Part shown: piece after piece, positions 8,816 through 19,198 of the stretch | Numbering within the stretch: position 1 is the stretch's first letter | How the letters are laid out: the number at the start of each line of letters is the position of its first letter | Assembly (NCBI GenBank): GCA_019745075.1 | Contig: JAIETR010000021.1 | Location: 1 to 64,000 of the forward strand | DNA length: 64,000 nt | Origin: Qipengyuania sp. | GTDB taxonomy: Bacteria > Pseudomonadota > Alphaproteobacteria > Sphingomonadales > Sphingomonadaceae | Reading direction: 5' to 3' | Made by a program: the position numbers and the translations under genes | Notes under the pieces: generated by a model | The model's input: the letters and a program-made list of their open reading frames with translations, nothing else | What the model was told of the DNA's origin: nothing | Databases searched by the model: none

Positions 8816-10474
8816 TCAACCCGTGAGCACGCGGCGGCCCGGCAGGGTGGTGACGCGGTGCGTGCCGGCGAGCGACGCATCCTTCTGCCGGACATTGCGG
8901 AGAAAGCGATATTCGCACGTCGCCGCGCCGGGCGTCAGCTCGACCGCCATATAGCCGCGCCGCGACGCATCGGAGAATCCGAGCGCCGGGTTCGTCTCGC
9001 GCAGCGCCTTGGCTATGCGCTCGGGCGCGATCCGGGGAAACGCGCTTTCGTAACCGGGCGAGGTGACCGATTGTCCGCCGAACTCCACGCCGGCGGGCTG
9101 GCCGCCCCGCGCAAGGTCGAAGGCCCACGCGTTGTGCGTATCGCCCGCCAGCGAGATCAGGTTCGCCTCCGCCGCCTGGGCCGCCGCGAACACCCGCTCG
9201 CGCGCCGCCGGGTAGCCGTCCCAGGCGTCCATGTTCATCGGCAGCCCGGCGCGGCTCGCGGCGGCGCCGTTCGCGATCCGCGCCCTGACGTAATCGGGCA
9301 AATCGTTCGTCGCCCACTCCAGCACTTCGGGCGGCGTGCGGGTGGCGCCCATCAGGACCTGCTGGACCAGCACCTGCCAGACCTTTCCGGCACGCCGCGA
9401 ACCCTTGAGGCCGTCCGCCAACCAGGCCTGCTGATCCGCGCCGATCATGGCGCGCGAAGGATCGCGCCAGGCGCCGTCGCGGAAGGCCGCGAGCGCCGCC
9501 TCCGCCTCGCCCGGCGCGGTCTTGCCCGCGAGGAGCCGGCCGATGTTGAATTGCTCGGCGCGCGCGGTCAGCCGCGTCTCGAGACGGAACAGCGTGGCGA
9601 GATCGCCGATCTCGTAGCACGCCCAATCCTGGTCCGAGACCGGCATCCATTCGCGGCGCGCGCGCTCCGCCGCCGCCTTGCGCGCGGACCACGGCCCCTC
9701 GGCGCCGGGTTGATGATTTTCGGCTCCGCCCTGCCACGCGTCGTTGGCGTATTCGTGATCGTCCCCCACCGCGATCATCGGGAACAGCTGGTGGAGGCGG
9801 CGCAAGTCCGGATCGCGGCGGTATTGCGCGAAGCGCGCGCGGTAATCGGCGAGCGCCACGATCTCGTGCGCGGGCTCGACACGCCGCCCCGCCAGCACCT
9901 GCTTCCCGCTCGGATAGGTGCCCGAACCGTATTCGTAGAAATAGTCGCCGAGATGGAGTACGCAGTCGAACTGGTCCGCCGCGGCGGCATGGGCATAGGC
10001 GTTGAACCAGCCGAAGCCGATGTTCGAGCAGCTGAACACCGCCATCCGGAAGCGGTCGGTTTGGCCCCGTGGCAGGGTCCTGGTGCGCCCGACATCGGAG
10101 ATCGTGCCGCCGGGGGCGATGAAACGATAGTAATACCATCGCCCCGGCGCGAGCCCGCGCGCGAGAGGCTTGGCGCAAAAATCGCGGTCGGGCGAGGCGG
10201 CGACCTCGCCCCCTGCCACCGGCCTGGCGAATTCGAGCGTCTCGGCCACCTCCCAGCGCAGCGTCGTTTCGGCCTCCGCGACAAAGCGTGTCCACAACAG
10301 CACGGAACTGGCCGCAGGCTCGCCGCTGGCGACGCCCGAGGTGAACCCCGGGCTCGCAAGCTGCGCCGAAAGCGGGGCCGCGGCGAACCCCGCGCCGAGA
10401 AGTCCGCCCCGTATCAGCGCGCGCCGGTCCAGCAGCGGCAGTGGCGCGGCGGCGGGCGGTTCGGTTTCGATCAT
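8816..10474 (-). CDS. phoD: PhoD-type alkaline phosphatase, Tat-exported
   Basis: About 552 residues. The start has a twin-arginine signal (DRRALIRGGLLGAGFAAAPL), predicting folded export to the periplasm, where PhoD enzymes hydrolyse phosphate mono- and diesters with Ca/Fe cofactors. The N-terminal PhoD domain (GVASGEPAASSVLLWTR) and the metallophosphatase core are visible: AVFSCSN, LGDYFYEYG, AVGDDHEYAND and SLAGDTHNAWAFDL. Length is usual. It lies upstream of the thrS leader on the same strand but has its own role. No Pho box was identified. Confidence 0.9.
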   Translation of the reverse strand: MIETEPPAAAPLPLLDRRALIRGGLLGAGFAAAPLSAQLASPGFTSGVASGEPAASSVLLWTRFVAEAETTLRWEVAETLEFARPVAGGEVAASPDRDFCAKPLARGLAPGRWYYYRFIAPGGTISDVGRTRTLPRGQTDRFRMAVFSCSNIGFGWFNAYAHAAAADQFDCVLHLGDYFYEYGSGTYPSGKQVLAGRRVEPAHEIVALADYRARFAQYRRDPDLRRLHQLFPMIAVGDDHEYANDAWQGGAENHQPGAEGPWSARKAAAERARREWMPVSDQDWACYEIGDLATLFRLETRLTARAEQFNIGRLLAGKTAPGEAEAALAAFRDGAWRDPSRAMIGADQQAWLADGLKGSRRAGKVWQVLVQQVLMGATRTPPEVLEWATNDLPDYVRARIANGAAASRAGLPMNMDAWDGYPAARERVFAAAQAAEANLISLAGDTHNAWAFDLARGGQPAGVEFGGQSVTSPGYESAFPRIAPERIAKALRETNPALGFSDASRRGYMAVELTPGAATCEYRFLRNVRQKDASLAGTHRVTTLPGRRVLTG

Positions 10475-10570
10475 GCAGGCGGTCTCCCCCGGAGTCCGAT
10501 CTAACCGCGATCGCGCTGCAATTCCATGACGGCGCTTGCGTTTTGCCGTCCACGTCCGACATGGCGGCGT

Positions 10571-11323
10571 ATGGACGCCCGGACGCAATTCCACACCATG
10601 CCCGACGGCCGCCGGATCGCCTTCCGGCACAATGCCGGCCGCGGCCCCGCGCTGGTGTTCCTGCCGGGTTACATGTCCGACATGGCGGGCGGCAAGGCGA
10701 GCGCGCTGTTCGCCTGGGCGGAGCGGGAAGGACGCGCCTGCCTGCTGCTCGACTATTCGGGCTGCGGCGAAAGCGGCGGCGACTTCGCGGAGGGCACGCT
10801 GACGCGCTGGCGCGACGAGGTGGCGGCGCTCGTCGAAGCCCGGACCGAGGGGCCTGTGCTCCTGATCGGCAGTTCGATGGGAGGGTGGCTGATGCTGCTC
10901 GTGGCCGAGGCCCTGAACGATGCCGGGCGCGCGCGGGTCGCGGGCCTGGTCGGCATCGCCGTCGCGCCCGATTTCACCGATTGGGGGCGCACCGCCGAGG
11001 AGAAGGCGCGCCTGGCGGCGGGCGAAACCGTCTTCGACCCCAATCCTTACGGTGCCGAGCCGACGCCGATGCACCCGGGCTTCTTCGCCGACGGACAGGC
11101 GCTGCTGCGGCTGGACAGCGAAGTCGCCATCGATTGCCCGGTTCGGCTGATCCACGGCCAGCGCGACGGGGATGTCCCGCCCGCCATCGGCCTGCGCCTC
11201 GCCGAGCGCTTGCGTTCGGACGACATACAGGTGACGCTGGTCAAGGACGGCGACCATCGCCTCTCGCGCCCGCAGGACATCGCCCTGCTGCTGCGCGCCG
11301 TCGCCGAACTGGCCGGAGATTGA
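10571..11323 (+). CDS. Alpha/beta hydrolase (ABHD10-like)
   Basis: 250 residues from MDARTQFHTMPDG; an ATG 15 codons upstream is less likely because the family starts near this point. The catalytic serine is in the nucleophile elbow GSSMGG, the acid lies in HGQRDGDVP and the histidine in DGDHRLS. The short compact form resembles ABHD10 acyl-protein thioesterase or acyl-glucuronide esterase. Substrate cannot be told from sequence. It is divergent from phoD and followed after 5 bases by a TPR gene, so probably the first gene of a three-gene unit. Confidence 0.8.
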   Translation: MDARTQFHTMPDGRRIAFRHNAGRGPALVFLPGYMSDMAGGKASALFAWAEREGRACLLLDYSGCGESGGDFAEGTLTRWRDEVAALVEARTEGPVLLIGSSMGGWLMLLVAEALNDAGRARVAGLVGIAVAPDFTDWGRTAEEKARLAAGETVFDPNPYGAEPTPMHPGFFADGQALLRLDSEVAIDCPVRLIHGQRDGDVPPAIGLRLAERLRSDDIQVTLVKDGDHRLSRPQDIALLLRAVAELAGD

Positions 11324-11328
11324 CCCGC

Positions 11329-12147
11329 ATGTCGCTGCTGCTTCCCCTCACGCTCATGTCGATGCAGGTCGGCGTCGATCCACGCGGCGGACAGGTGCCC
11401 GGCGTGCCCGAGGAGCTGCGCGACCGGCCGCCGCGCGGCGCGGCGCCCTCGGCTCGCTCCGTGACCCGCCCGGCGATCGAGGTGTGCCTCGCCACGGCGC
11501 GGAGCGAACCGGCCAAGGCGCGCGCGCTGGCCGAGGAATGGGTCGCGCGCACCACCGGGGCGCAGCGCGCCACCGGCCGCCACTGCCTGGGGGTCGCCGC
11601 CGGCAATGGCGGCGATTGGGCGACGGCCGGGGCAGCTTTCCTCGCCGCGCGCGAGGAGGCGAGCGAGCCCCGCTTCCGCGCGCGCATGGGCGCGCTCGCG
11701 GGCTCGGCGCTCCTTGCGCAGGACAAACCCGCCGAGGCGCTCGCCGTGCTCGATTCTGCCCGGGCCGAGGCTGCCGCCGAGGCCCAGCTCGGCGGCGAGA
11801 TCGCGCAGGAGCGCGCGGTGGCTCTGGTCGCGCTGAAACGCGAACCGGAAGCGGGGATGGCGCTTGCGGAGGCGCGACGGCTGGGTCCCGACGATGCCAA
11901 TGCCTGGCTGCTGTCCGCCACGCTGGCGCGGCGGCAAGGCGATCTCGCCACCGCCCAGCAGCAGATCGAGCGCGCCGCCGCCCTCGATCCGCGCGATCCC
12001 GCGGTTGGCCTGGAAGCGGGCGTAGTCGCGGCGCTGAGCGGGAACGACGCCGCGGCGCGCAAGAGTTTCGAATCGGTGATCGCGGCCGCTCCCGACAGCG
12101 AGCAGGCGGCCACCGCGCGGGCCTATCTGGCCCAGTTGAAGCCGTGA
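11329..12147 (+). CDS. Tetratricopeptide-repeat protein
   Basis: 272 residues. A short N-terminal hydrophobic stretch (MSLLLPLTLMSMQV) may be a signal or anchor. The rest is alanine-rich alpha-helical repeat of TPR type, for example DANAWLLSATLARRQGDLATAQQQ followed by ALDPRDPAVGLEAG and the last repeat with SGNDAAARKSF. TPRs mediate protein contacts; the partner is unknown. The stop overlaps the GTG of the next gene (GTGA), suggesting translational coupling to the flavin monooxygenase. Confidence 0.7.
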   Translation: MSLLLPLTLMSMQVGVDPRGGQVPGVPEELRDRPPRGAAPSARSVTRPAIEVCLATARSEPAKARALAEEWVARTTGAQRATGRHCLGVAAGNGGDWATAGAAFLAAREEASEPRFRARMGALAGSALLAQDKPAEALAVLDSARAEAAAEAQLGGEIAQERAVALVALKREPEAGMALAEARRLGPDDANAWLLSATLARRQGDLATAQQQIERAAALDPRDPAVGLEAGVVAALSGNDAAARKSFESVIAAAPDSEQAATARAYLAQLKP

Positions 12148-13142
12148 CCGCATTCTCCGTCCTCGACCTCGTCCCGGTGCGCGAGGGCGGCACGCTCGAG
12201 GACGCCTTCGCCGCCGCCACCAGCCTCGCCCGTGCCGCCGAGGCGGCGGACTGCAAGCGGTTCTGGGTCGCCGAGCACCACGCCATGGACGGCATCGCCG
12301 GCGGCGCGACCGCGGTGGTGCTGGCGCATCTCGGCAACGCCACCGCCACGATCCGCATCGGCTCGGGCGGGATCATGCTGCCCAACCATACCCCGTTCCA
12401 GATCGCCGAGCAGTTCGGCACGCTCGCCGCGCTGTTTCCGGGCCGCGTCGATCTCGGGCTCGGCCGCGCGCCGGGCGCCGGTCCCGAGCTCCAGCGGGCG
12501 CTGCGCAAGGACCGCCATCGCGCCGCGGAGATGTTCCCGCAGGATGTGGTCGAACTGCGCGCGCTGCTGACCGGCGAGCCCGAGCCGGCGATCCGCGCGA
12601 CACCCGGCTACGGCGCCGATGTCGAACTGTGGATGCTCGGCTCGAGCCTGTTCGGCGCCTCTCTGGCGGCGCGGCTCGGCCTGCCCTACGCCTTTGCGAG
12701 CCATTTCGCGCCCGACCATCTCGACGGCGCGCTGGCGCTCTACCGCCGCGATTTCCAGCCCTCCGCCGCCTGCCGTCGCCCACACGTCATGGTGGCAATG
12801 AACCTGTTCGCCGCCGACACAAGCGAGGAGGCCGAATACCTCGCCAGCTCGCAGCTCCAGGCCTTCGTGCGGCTGCGCACCGGCCAGCCGGGCAAGCTGC
12901 CGCCGCCCATCGCCAACTATCGCGACACGCTGCCGCCGCGGGCGGGCGCGATGCTGGAGCACATCGGTCAGGCGAGCGCCATCGGCACGCCTGCCGAAGC
13001 GGCCAGGCAGGTCCGCGCCTTCATCGCCCGCACCGGCGCCGACGAGGTGATTTTCGCCGGGCCCACCTTCGATCCCGCGCTGCGCGAACGCGCGCTTGCG
13101 CGGACGATGGCCGTGCTTGCGGACGAGGCCCCACTCTCCTAA
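12144..13142 (+). CDS. Luciferase-like flavin-dependent monooxygenase
   Basis: 332 residues from a GTG overlapping the previous stop. The bacterial luciferase-like TIM barrel is recognisable by FSVLDLVPVREG, RFWVAEHHAMDGIAGGA, RIGSGGIMLPNHTPFQIAEQ and FPGRVDLGLGRAPG, the pattern of the YhbW/MsnO8 subgroup of LLM enzymes. These use reduced FMN and oxygen; substrates of this subgroup are mostly unknown. The large glutamate dehydrogenase gene follows 83 bases later. Confidence 0.88.
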   Translation: MTAFSVLDLVPVREGGTLEDAFAAATSLARAAEAADCKRFWVAEHHAMDGIAGGATAVVLAHLGNATATIRIGSGGIMLPNHTPFQIAEQFGTLAALFPGRVDLGLGRAPGAGPELQRALRKDRHRAAEMFPQDVVELRALLTGEPEPAIRATPGYGADVELWMLGSSLFGASLAARLGLPYAFASHFAPDHLDGALALYRRDFQPSAACRRPHVMVAMNLFAADTSEEAEYLASSQLQAFVRLRTGQPGKLPPPIANYRDTLPPRAGAMLEHIGQASAIGTPAEAARQVRAFIARTGADEVIFAGPTFDPALRERALARTMAVLADEAPLS

Positions 13143-13225
13143 CGCGCCCCGCAGAGAGAGCTGGCGCTGGGCGCCGTTAGAGGAGCGCGCGGATCCCCCT
13201 CCGGCGGGCCGCCGAAAATGTTTTC

Positions 13226-16200
13226 ATGGCTGCACGAGACGACGCCGATTCCCGGGCCGACCTGCCCGCCAAGCTGGTCAAGGCATTGGCCGGGCACATG
13301 CGCGCATCGCTCCTTCCCGGGGAAACCGCGCTCGACAAGGCCGAACTCGATGCGGCGGCGCGCTTCGCTCTCGAAACGGCCATGCAACGGGGTCGCGAGG
13401 CGAGTCTGGCGGTCGAATCGGTGACCGCGCCGCGGCGCATGCTGCGCGTCGCCATCGTCAACCCGGATATGCCGTTCCTGGTCGATTCGGCCGCCGCCGC
13501 GATTGCCGGCCAAGGCCTGGCGATCGACACGCTGCTGCACCCCGTCGTGCCCGTCGAGCGCCGCGCGGATGGCATGCTGACAGCGATTCCCGCCGGCGAT
13601 CCGGCGAGCGCCAGCTATGATTCGCTGATCTACATCGAAACCGAGCGCGTCGATGCGGTGGGGCGCAAGCAGCTGCGCGAAACCCTGCGCGCGTCCATGG
13701 CCGACGTCCAGGCAGCGGTTGCCGACTGGGCCAGGCTGCGGACCGCGATGCAGGCCGATGCCGCCGCGATCGAAGCCGCCGACGCCGAAAGCGCCGCCCT
13801 GCTGCGCTGGCTCGACGAGGGGATGTTGACCCAGCTCGGCCATCTCGTCCGGCACCGCGACGGAACGCAGAGCGAGCAGCTTGGGATCTGCCGCAAGGGC
13901 CGCGACCCGGTTCTCGCCGATGCCTCGTTCGAACGCGCGTTCGAATGGTTCGAGCAGCGCGGCCACGCCCGCGAGCTGCTGATCGTCAAGTCCAACCACC
14001 TTTCGCGCGTACACCGCCGCGTGCCGCTCGACCTGCTGCTGGTGCCCAGGCGCGAAGTGGGGCGGGAGAACGGCAGGATCGTCGCGCTGTCGCTTCACGC
14101 CGGAGTCTGGACCAGCGCCGGCCTGGCAGCCGCGCCGCGCAACGTGCCGCGGCTGCGCGCCGAGCTCGACAGGGTCATGCGCCGGCTCGAGTTCGACGAA
14201 GGCGGTCACACCGGCAAGGCGCTGGTCCATGCGCTGACGGCGCTGCCGCACGATCTGCTGATCGGGTTCCAGGAGGAGGACGTCGAGCGGGTCGCCACCA
14301 CGATGATGAGCCTGGTCGACCGGCCACGACCGCGGCTGGTGCTGGTCGAGGCCCCGCTCAAACGCCATTTGTTCGCCTTCGTGTGGTTGCCGCGCGACCT
14401 GCTCTCGACGCAGGTGCGGCTCGAAATCCAGACTCTCCTCGAAGACGGCGCCGAGGCGGAGCTGCTCGACTGGAGCCTGGAGGTCGAAGGCGGCAATCTG
14501 GCGCTGCTGCGGTTCGTGCTCGACATTCGCGACGGCAGCGCCGCGCCCAGGGAAAGCGTGCTCGACGCGCAGCTTCAGAGACTGCTGCGCGGCTGGAACG
14601 AGGCGGTCGAGGGGGAGCTCTCCGCGCTGGTCGAGCCGGGGCGCGCGGCCGCGCTGGCGCTGCGCTGGGCGGAGGCTTTCCCGACCGCATTCCGCGGCCG
14701 CCACGGCCCACGCGAAGCCGCGCTCGACATCGCGCGGTTGCGCGCGCTGGGCAGCCATGACGACATCGACGGCGGGCGCGAGCGCGATGCGCGGCTCTAT
14801 TACTGCGAGGACGAACAGCCCGCCTGCCTGCGCCTCAAGCTCTACCAGGCCGAAGGCAGCCTGCCGCTGTCCGACGCGGTGCCGACGCTGGAGAATTTCG
14901 GCTTCCACGTGCTGACCGAGATGCCCACCGAGCTCGACGAAGGGCGGCTCGGGACGATCCACGATTTCCGGCTCGCGCTTGCCCCGGGGGTCGAGGCGGA
15001 GAACCTCGTGGCCCGCGCCGGGGCGATCGAGCAAGCCGTCGCGGCGGTGCTCAACGGCGAGGCCGAGAACGACAGCTTCAACCGGCTGGTGCCCGAGGTC
15101 GGGCTGACGGCGCGCGAGGCCAACTGGCTGCGCGCCTTCTATCGCTATCTGCGCCAGGCCGGGGTCGGCTTCACGATCTACACGGTGGTCGACGCGCTGG
15201 CGCGCGCGCCCGAAATCGCCCGCGCCCTGGTCTCCTTGTTTACCGCCAGCCACGATCCGGCCTTCGCCGGCGACCGCGCGGCCGCCCAGGACGAGGCGCG
15301 CACGGCGATCCGGCGCGGGCTGGCGCGCGTCGCCGCGATCAACGACGACCGTCTGCTGCGCCATTACCAGGCCCTGATCGAGGCCATCCTGCGCACCAAC
15401 GCCTTCGCGCCCGCGGGCGAGGAAGCGCTCGCCTTCAAGATCGAATCCCAGCTCGTTCCCGGCCTCCCCAAGCCGATTCCGTGGCGCGAGATCTGGGTCT
15501 ATTCGCGCCGGGTCGAGGGCATCCATCTGCGCGCCGGGCCGATCGCGCGCGGGGGCCTGCGCTGGTCCGACCGTCGCGACGACTTCCGCACCGAGGTCTT
15601 GGGGCTGATGAAGGCGCAGCGGGTCAAGAACGCGGTGATCGTGCCGACCGGCGCCAAGGGCGGCTTCTACCCCAAGCAATTGCCCGACCCCGCGCAGGAC
15701 CGCGACGGCTGGGCGGCCGAAGGCCAGGCCAGCTACCAGGTCTTCATCCGCACATTGCTGTCGGTGACCGACAATATCGCGGGCACGAAGGTCGTCCACC
15801 CCGACAAGGTGGTGATCCGCGACGGCGAGGATCCCTATTTCGTCGTCGCCGCCGACAAGGGCACCGCCAGGTTCTCCGACGTCGCCAACGCCATCGCCGA
15901 AGCCCGCGACTTCTGGCTCGACGACGCCTTCGCGAGCGGGGGCTCGAACGGTTACGACCACAAGGCGATGGGCATCACCGCCAAGGGCGCCTGGATTTCG
16001 GTGCAGCGCCACTTTCTCGAAATGGGCGTCGATGTGCAGACCGAGCCGGTGCGGGTGGCGGGCTGCGGCGACATGTCGGGCGACGTGTTCGGCAACGGCA
16101 TGCTGCTCAGCAAGGCCATCAAGCTGGTCGCGGCCTTCGATCACCGTCACATCTTCCTCGATCCCCATCCCGATCCCGCGGCGAGCTGGAAGGAACGGGC

Positions 16201-17941
16201 GCGGATGTTCGAGCTGCCGCGCTCGAGCTGGGACGACTACGACAAGACACTGATCTCGAAGGGCGGGGGGGTGTTCCCGCGCGACGCCAAGACGATCGGG
16301 CTGTCGAAGCCGGCGCAGGACGCGCTCGGTGTCGAGGCCAGCGAGCTCGAGCCCGAGGCGCTGATCGCCGCCATTCTCGCGGCGCCGGTCGATCTGTTGT
16401 GGTTCGGCGGCATCGGCACCTATGTGAAGGCGAGCGCGGAAAACAACGTCCAGGTCGGCGATCCGTCCAACGACGCGCTGCGCGTCGATGCCGCCGGCTT
16501 GCGCGCCAAGGTCGTCGGCGAGGGCGCCAACCTGGGCGTCACCCAGGCCGGGCGCATCGAATTCGCGCTGCATGGCGGGCGGATCAACACCGATTTCATC
16601 GACAATTCGGCGGGCGTCGATTGCTCGGACCACGAGGTCAACATCAAGATCGCCCTCGCCGCCGCCAAGCGCGCGGGCAAGCTGACCGAAGCCAGGCGGG
16701 TGAAGCTGCTGGCGCAAATGACCGACGAGGTCGCCGGCCTCGTGCTCGAGGACAACAGGCTGCAGGCGCTGGCGCTGTCGATCGGCGAACAGGGCGGCGC
16801 CGCGGCCGTCCCGCCGCAATTGCGCCTGATCGAGGCGCTGGAAGATCGCGGAATGCTCGATCGGCAAACCGAAGGTCTGGCGCCCCGCGATGTTCTGGAA
16901 CGCCGCGCCGCCGACGGCTTCGGACTGACCCGGCCCGAGCTGGCGGTGCTGCTGTCCTCGACCAAGCTGGTGCTGCAGGATGCGATCGAGGCAAGCGCGC
17001 TGCCCGACGATCCGAGCCTGTCGGATCTGCCGATCGCCTATTTTCCCTCGGCCATGCGGAAGGACTACAGGCGCCAGATCGAGGAGCACCGGCTGCGCCG
17101 CCAGATCGTCGCGACCGAGCTGGCCAATCGTTTGGTCAACCGGATGGGCATCGTCCACCCCTTCGAACTGGCGGAGGAGGAAGGGGTCGGACTGGACGAC
17201 GTCTGCGCGGCTTTCGTGGCGGCGGACAAGCTGTTCGGTGCGGGCGAGCTGTGGGCCGAGCTGGAAACCGCCAGCATGCCCGAGAACGCCCGGCTCTACC
17301 TGTTCCGCCATACCGCCGGGGCGTTGCGGAGCCAGATGGCCGATCTCATCCGCGTGGGCGCCGGCGCGATGCCTCCCGGCGAGCTGATCGCCAGCCTGCT
17401 CGAGCGCGTGACGCAGCTCTCGACCGACGAGAAGGAACTGCTGACCGAAGCGTCGATCGGCCAATCGGACAAGCTCAAGGCCGAGTTCGTCGGCATGGGG
17501 GCGCCCGAAAAGCTCGCCGCCAGAGTCACGCAGCTTTACGACCTCGACGGGGCGGTGGGCCTCGCCGCGCTCTCGCGAACCGCCGGGATCGATGCCCGGG
17601 CGCTGACCGCGGCCTTCACCGACCTGGGCGAACGGATCGGGCTGGACTGGGCGCAGAGCACCTCCGCGCTGATGAACCCGTCCGATGTGTGGGAGCGGCT
17701 GCTGGTCGCGGGCCTGTCGCGCGACTTCCAGCAGATGCGCCTCGACTTCCTGCGCCGCCTGTCGCGCCGCAAGGGCGCCAAGAGCGAGCCGGTCGGCGCC
17801 GTCGCCGATTGGGCCCAGGAACACGCGGAAGCGATTCGCCGGTTTCGCGCGATAATCGGCCGGGCGCGGGCCCAGGGCGATGTCGCGCCCGCCATGCTCG
17901 CCCAGATCGCGAGCATGGCGCGCAACCTGTTGGGGCGGTAG
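13226..17941 (+). CDS. gdhB: NAD-specific glutamate dehydrogenase, large (180 kDa) class
   Basis: 1571 residues, the length of the large NAD-GDH class. It deaminates glutamate to 2-oxoglutarate and ammonia with NAD, a catabolic reaction in the cytoplasm. The N-terminal half holds ACT-like regulatory regions. The catalytic domain around residues 750-1250 shows AGPIARGGLRWSDR, GAKGGFYPKQLP, DPYFVVAADKGTARFSD, SNGYDHKAMGIT, CGDMSGDVFGNGML and WFGGIGTYVKA. A helical C-terminal domain follows. An oxidoreductase gene follows after 9 bases. Confidence 0.95.
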   Translation: MAARDDADSRADLPAKLVKALAGHMRASLLPGETALDKAELDAAARFALETAMQRGREASLAVESVTAPRRMLRVAIVNPDMPFLVDSAAAAIAGQGLAIDTLLHPVVPVERRADGMLTAIPAGDPASASYDSLIYIETERVDAVGRKQLRETLRASMADVQAAVADWARLRTAMQADAAAIEAADAESAALLRWLDEGMLTQLGHLVRHRDGTQSEQLGICRKGRDPVLADASFERAFEWFEQRGHARELLIVKSNHLSRVHRRVPLDLLLVPRREVGRENGRIVALSLHAGVWTSAGLAAAPRNVPRLRAELDRVMRRLEFDEGGHTGKALVHALTALPHDLLIGFQEEDVERVATTMMSLVDRPRPRLVLVEAPLKRHLFAFVWLPRDLLSTQVRLEIQTLLEDGAEAELLDWSLEVEGGNLALLRFVLDIRDGSAAPRESVLDAQLQRLLRGWNEAVEGELSALVEPGRAAALALRWAEAFPTAFRGRHGPREAALDIARLRALGSHDDIDGGRERDARLYYCEDEQPACLRLKLYQAEGSLPLSDAVPTLENFGFHVLTEMPTELDEGRLGTIHDFRLALAPGVEAENLVARAGAIEQAVAAVLNGEAENDSFNRLVPEVGLTAREANWLRAFYRYLRQAGVGFTIYTVVDALARAPEIARALVSLFTASHDPAFAGDRAAAQDEARTAIRRGLARVAAINDDRLLRHYQALIEAILRTNAFAPAGEEALAFKIESQLVPGLPKPIPWREIWVYSRRVEGIHLRAGPIARGGLRWSDRRDDFRTEVLGLMKAQRVKNAVIVPTGAKGGFYPKQLPDPAQDRDGWAAEGQASYQVFIRTLLSVTDNIAGTKVVHPDKVVIRDGEDPYFVVAADKGTARFSDVANAIAEARDFWLDDAFASGGSNGYDHKAMGITAKGAWISVQRHFLEMGVDVQTEPVRVAGCGDMSGDVFGNGMLLSKAIKLVAAFDHRHIFLDPHPDPAASWKERARMFELPRSSWDDYDKTLISKGGGVFPRDAKTIGLSKPAQDALGVEASELEPEALIAAILAAPVDLLWFGGIGTYVKASAENNVQVGDPSNDALRVDAAGLRAKVVGEGANLGVTQAGRIEFALHGGRINTDFIDNSAGVDCSDHEVNIKIALAAAKRAGKLTEARRVKLLAQMTDEVAGLVLEDNRLQALALSIGEQGGAAAVPPQLRLIEALEDRGMLDRQTEGLAPRDVLERRAADGFGLTRPELAVLLSSTKLVLQDAIEASALPDDPSLSDLPIAYFPSAMRKDYRRQIEEHRLRRQIVATELANRLVNRMGIVHPFELAEEEGVGLDDVCAAFVAADKLFGAGELWAELETASMPENARLYLFRHTAGALRSQMADLIRVGAGAMPPGELIASLLERVTQLSTDEKELLTEASIGQSDKLKAEFVGMGAPEKLAARVTQLYDLDGAVGLAALSRTAGIDARALTAAFTDLGERIGLDWAQSTSALMNPSDVWERLLVAGLSRDFQQMRLDFLRRLSRRKGAKSEPVGAVADWAQEHAEAIRRFRAIIGRARAQGDVAPAMLAQIASMARNLLGR

Positions 17942-17950
17942 AACCAGCTC

Positions 17951-19177
17951 ATGGACAACGCAGAGGTGGTGATCGTGGGATCGGGGCACGGCGGCGCGCA
18001 GGCCGCGATCGCGCTGCGTCAGGCCGGGCACGAAGGCGCGATCCTCATGCTCAGCCGCGACCGCACCCCACCCTATGAGCGCCCGCCGCTGTCGAAGGAT
18101 TACCTCGCGGGCGAGAAACCGCTCGAGCGTATCCTGATCCGGCCCGAGCCCTTCTGGGCCGAGCGCGGCATTGGTCTGAGGCTCGGCACCAATGTTACCG
18201 AGATCGACTGGCAGGCGCACGAGGTCGTCACCGGCGACGGCGCGCGGATTGGCTACCGCAAGCTGATCTGGGCCGGTGGGGGCGACGCGCGGCGGCTGTC
18301 CTGCCCCGGCGGCGACCTCGCGGGCATCCACACCGTGCGCCACCGCACCGACGTCGATACGCTGCGCGCCGAGCTCGACGCGGGGGCGCGTCGGGTGGTG
18401 GTGGTCGGCGGCGGCTATATCGGGCTCGAGGCGGCGGCGGTGCTCAGGAAGCTCGGCTGCGGCGTCACCCTGCTCGAGCTCCAGCCGCGCCTGCTTGCGC
18501 GGGTAGCGGGCGAAACGCTCGGCGCGTTCTTCCTCGACGAACATCGCCGGCAGGGAATCGACGTCCGTCTAGAAACCGGGATCGAGCGGATCGAGGGCGC
18601 GGAAGGCCGCGTAACCGGGGTACTCACGAGCGCGGGAGACATCATTCCGGCCGAGATCGTGATCGTCGGCATCGGCATCGTCGCCGCCGTCGGCCCGCTG
18701 ATCGCGGCCGGGGCCTCGGGCTCGAACGGGGTGGATGTCGATGAATTCTGCCGCACCACGCTCGACGACATCTACGCCATCGGGGACTGCGCCGCGCACG
18801 CCAATCCCTATGCCGACAATGCCATCATCCGCCTCGAATCGGTTCAGAACGCGCACGATATGGCGGTCTGCGCGGCGCGGGGGATCATGGGCGAGGACCA
18901 GGCCTATGACGCATTGCCGTGGTTCTGGTCGAACCAGTACGATCTCAGGCTCCAGACCGTTGGCCTGTCGCTGGGCCACGATGCCGAGGTGATCCGCGGC
19001 TCGGTGGAGGGGCGCAGCTTCGCGGTCGTTTATCTGCGCGAGGGGCGCGCGATCGCGCTCGATTGCGTCAACCGCACCCGCGATTACGCGCAGGGGAGGA
19101 AGCTGGTGGAGGCCCGCGCGCAAGTGGCGCCCGAGCTGCTTGCGGACAGCGAGGTAGCGCTGAAGGACATGCTCTGA
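17951..19177 (+). CDS. FAD-dependent ferredoxin reductase (rhodocoxin/putidaredoxin reductase type)
   Basis: 408 residues. It contains an N-terminal FAD Rossmann motif ([14 protein letters not shown]), the [12 protein letters not shown] segment typical of rhodocoxin and putidaredoxin reductases, an NAD(P)H Rossmann motif ([14 protein letters not shown]), and the C-terminal FAD contact [10 protein letters not shown] with [15 protein letters not shown]. These enzymes pass electrons from NADH to a 2Fe-2S ferredoxin serving P450s or oxygenases. The CYP153 gene 3.7 kb away is a plausible client, but no ferredoxin gene is in the window. Confidence 0.9.
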   Translation: MDNAEVVIVGSGHGGAQAAIALRQAGHEGAILMLSRDRTPPYERPPLSKDYLAGEKPLERILIRPEPFWAERGIGLRLGTNVTEIDWQAHEVVTGDGARIGYRKLIWAGGGDARRLSCPGGDLAGIHTVRHRTDVDTLRAELDAGARRVVVVGGGYIGLEAAAVLRKLGCGVTLLELQPRLLARVAGETLGAFFLDEHRRQGIDVRLETGIERIEGAEGRVTGVLTSAGDIIPAEIVIVGIGIVAAVGPLIAAGASGSNGVDVDEFCRTTLDDIYAIGDCAAHANPYADNAIIRLESVQNAHDMAVCAARGIMGEDQAYDALPWFWSNQYDLRLQTVGLSLGHDAEVIRGSVEGRSFAVVYLREGRAIALDCVNRTRDYAQGRKLVEARAQVAPELLADSEVALKDML

Positions 19178-19198
19178 CCTCTCGAGAGCCAGAGGGGG

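Noticed and set aside
8763-10562. A 599-codon minus-strand frame overlapping phoD
   Set aside because: Out-of-frame shadow of phoD; the PhoD motifs and Tat signal lie in the other frame.
13139-18544. A 1801-codon open frame on the minus strand across the glutamate dehydrogenase gene
   Set aside because: It is antisense to a well-matched enzyme, has glutamine/arginine/histidine-rich composition without domains, and is expected from strong third-position GC bias.
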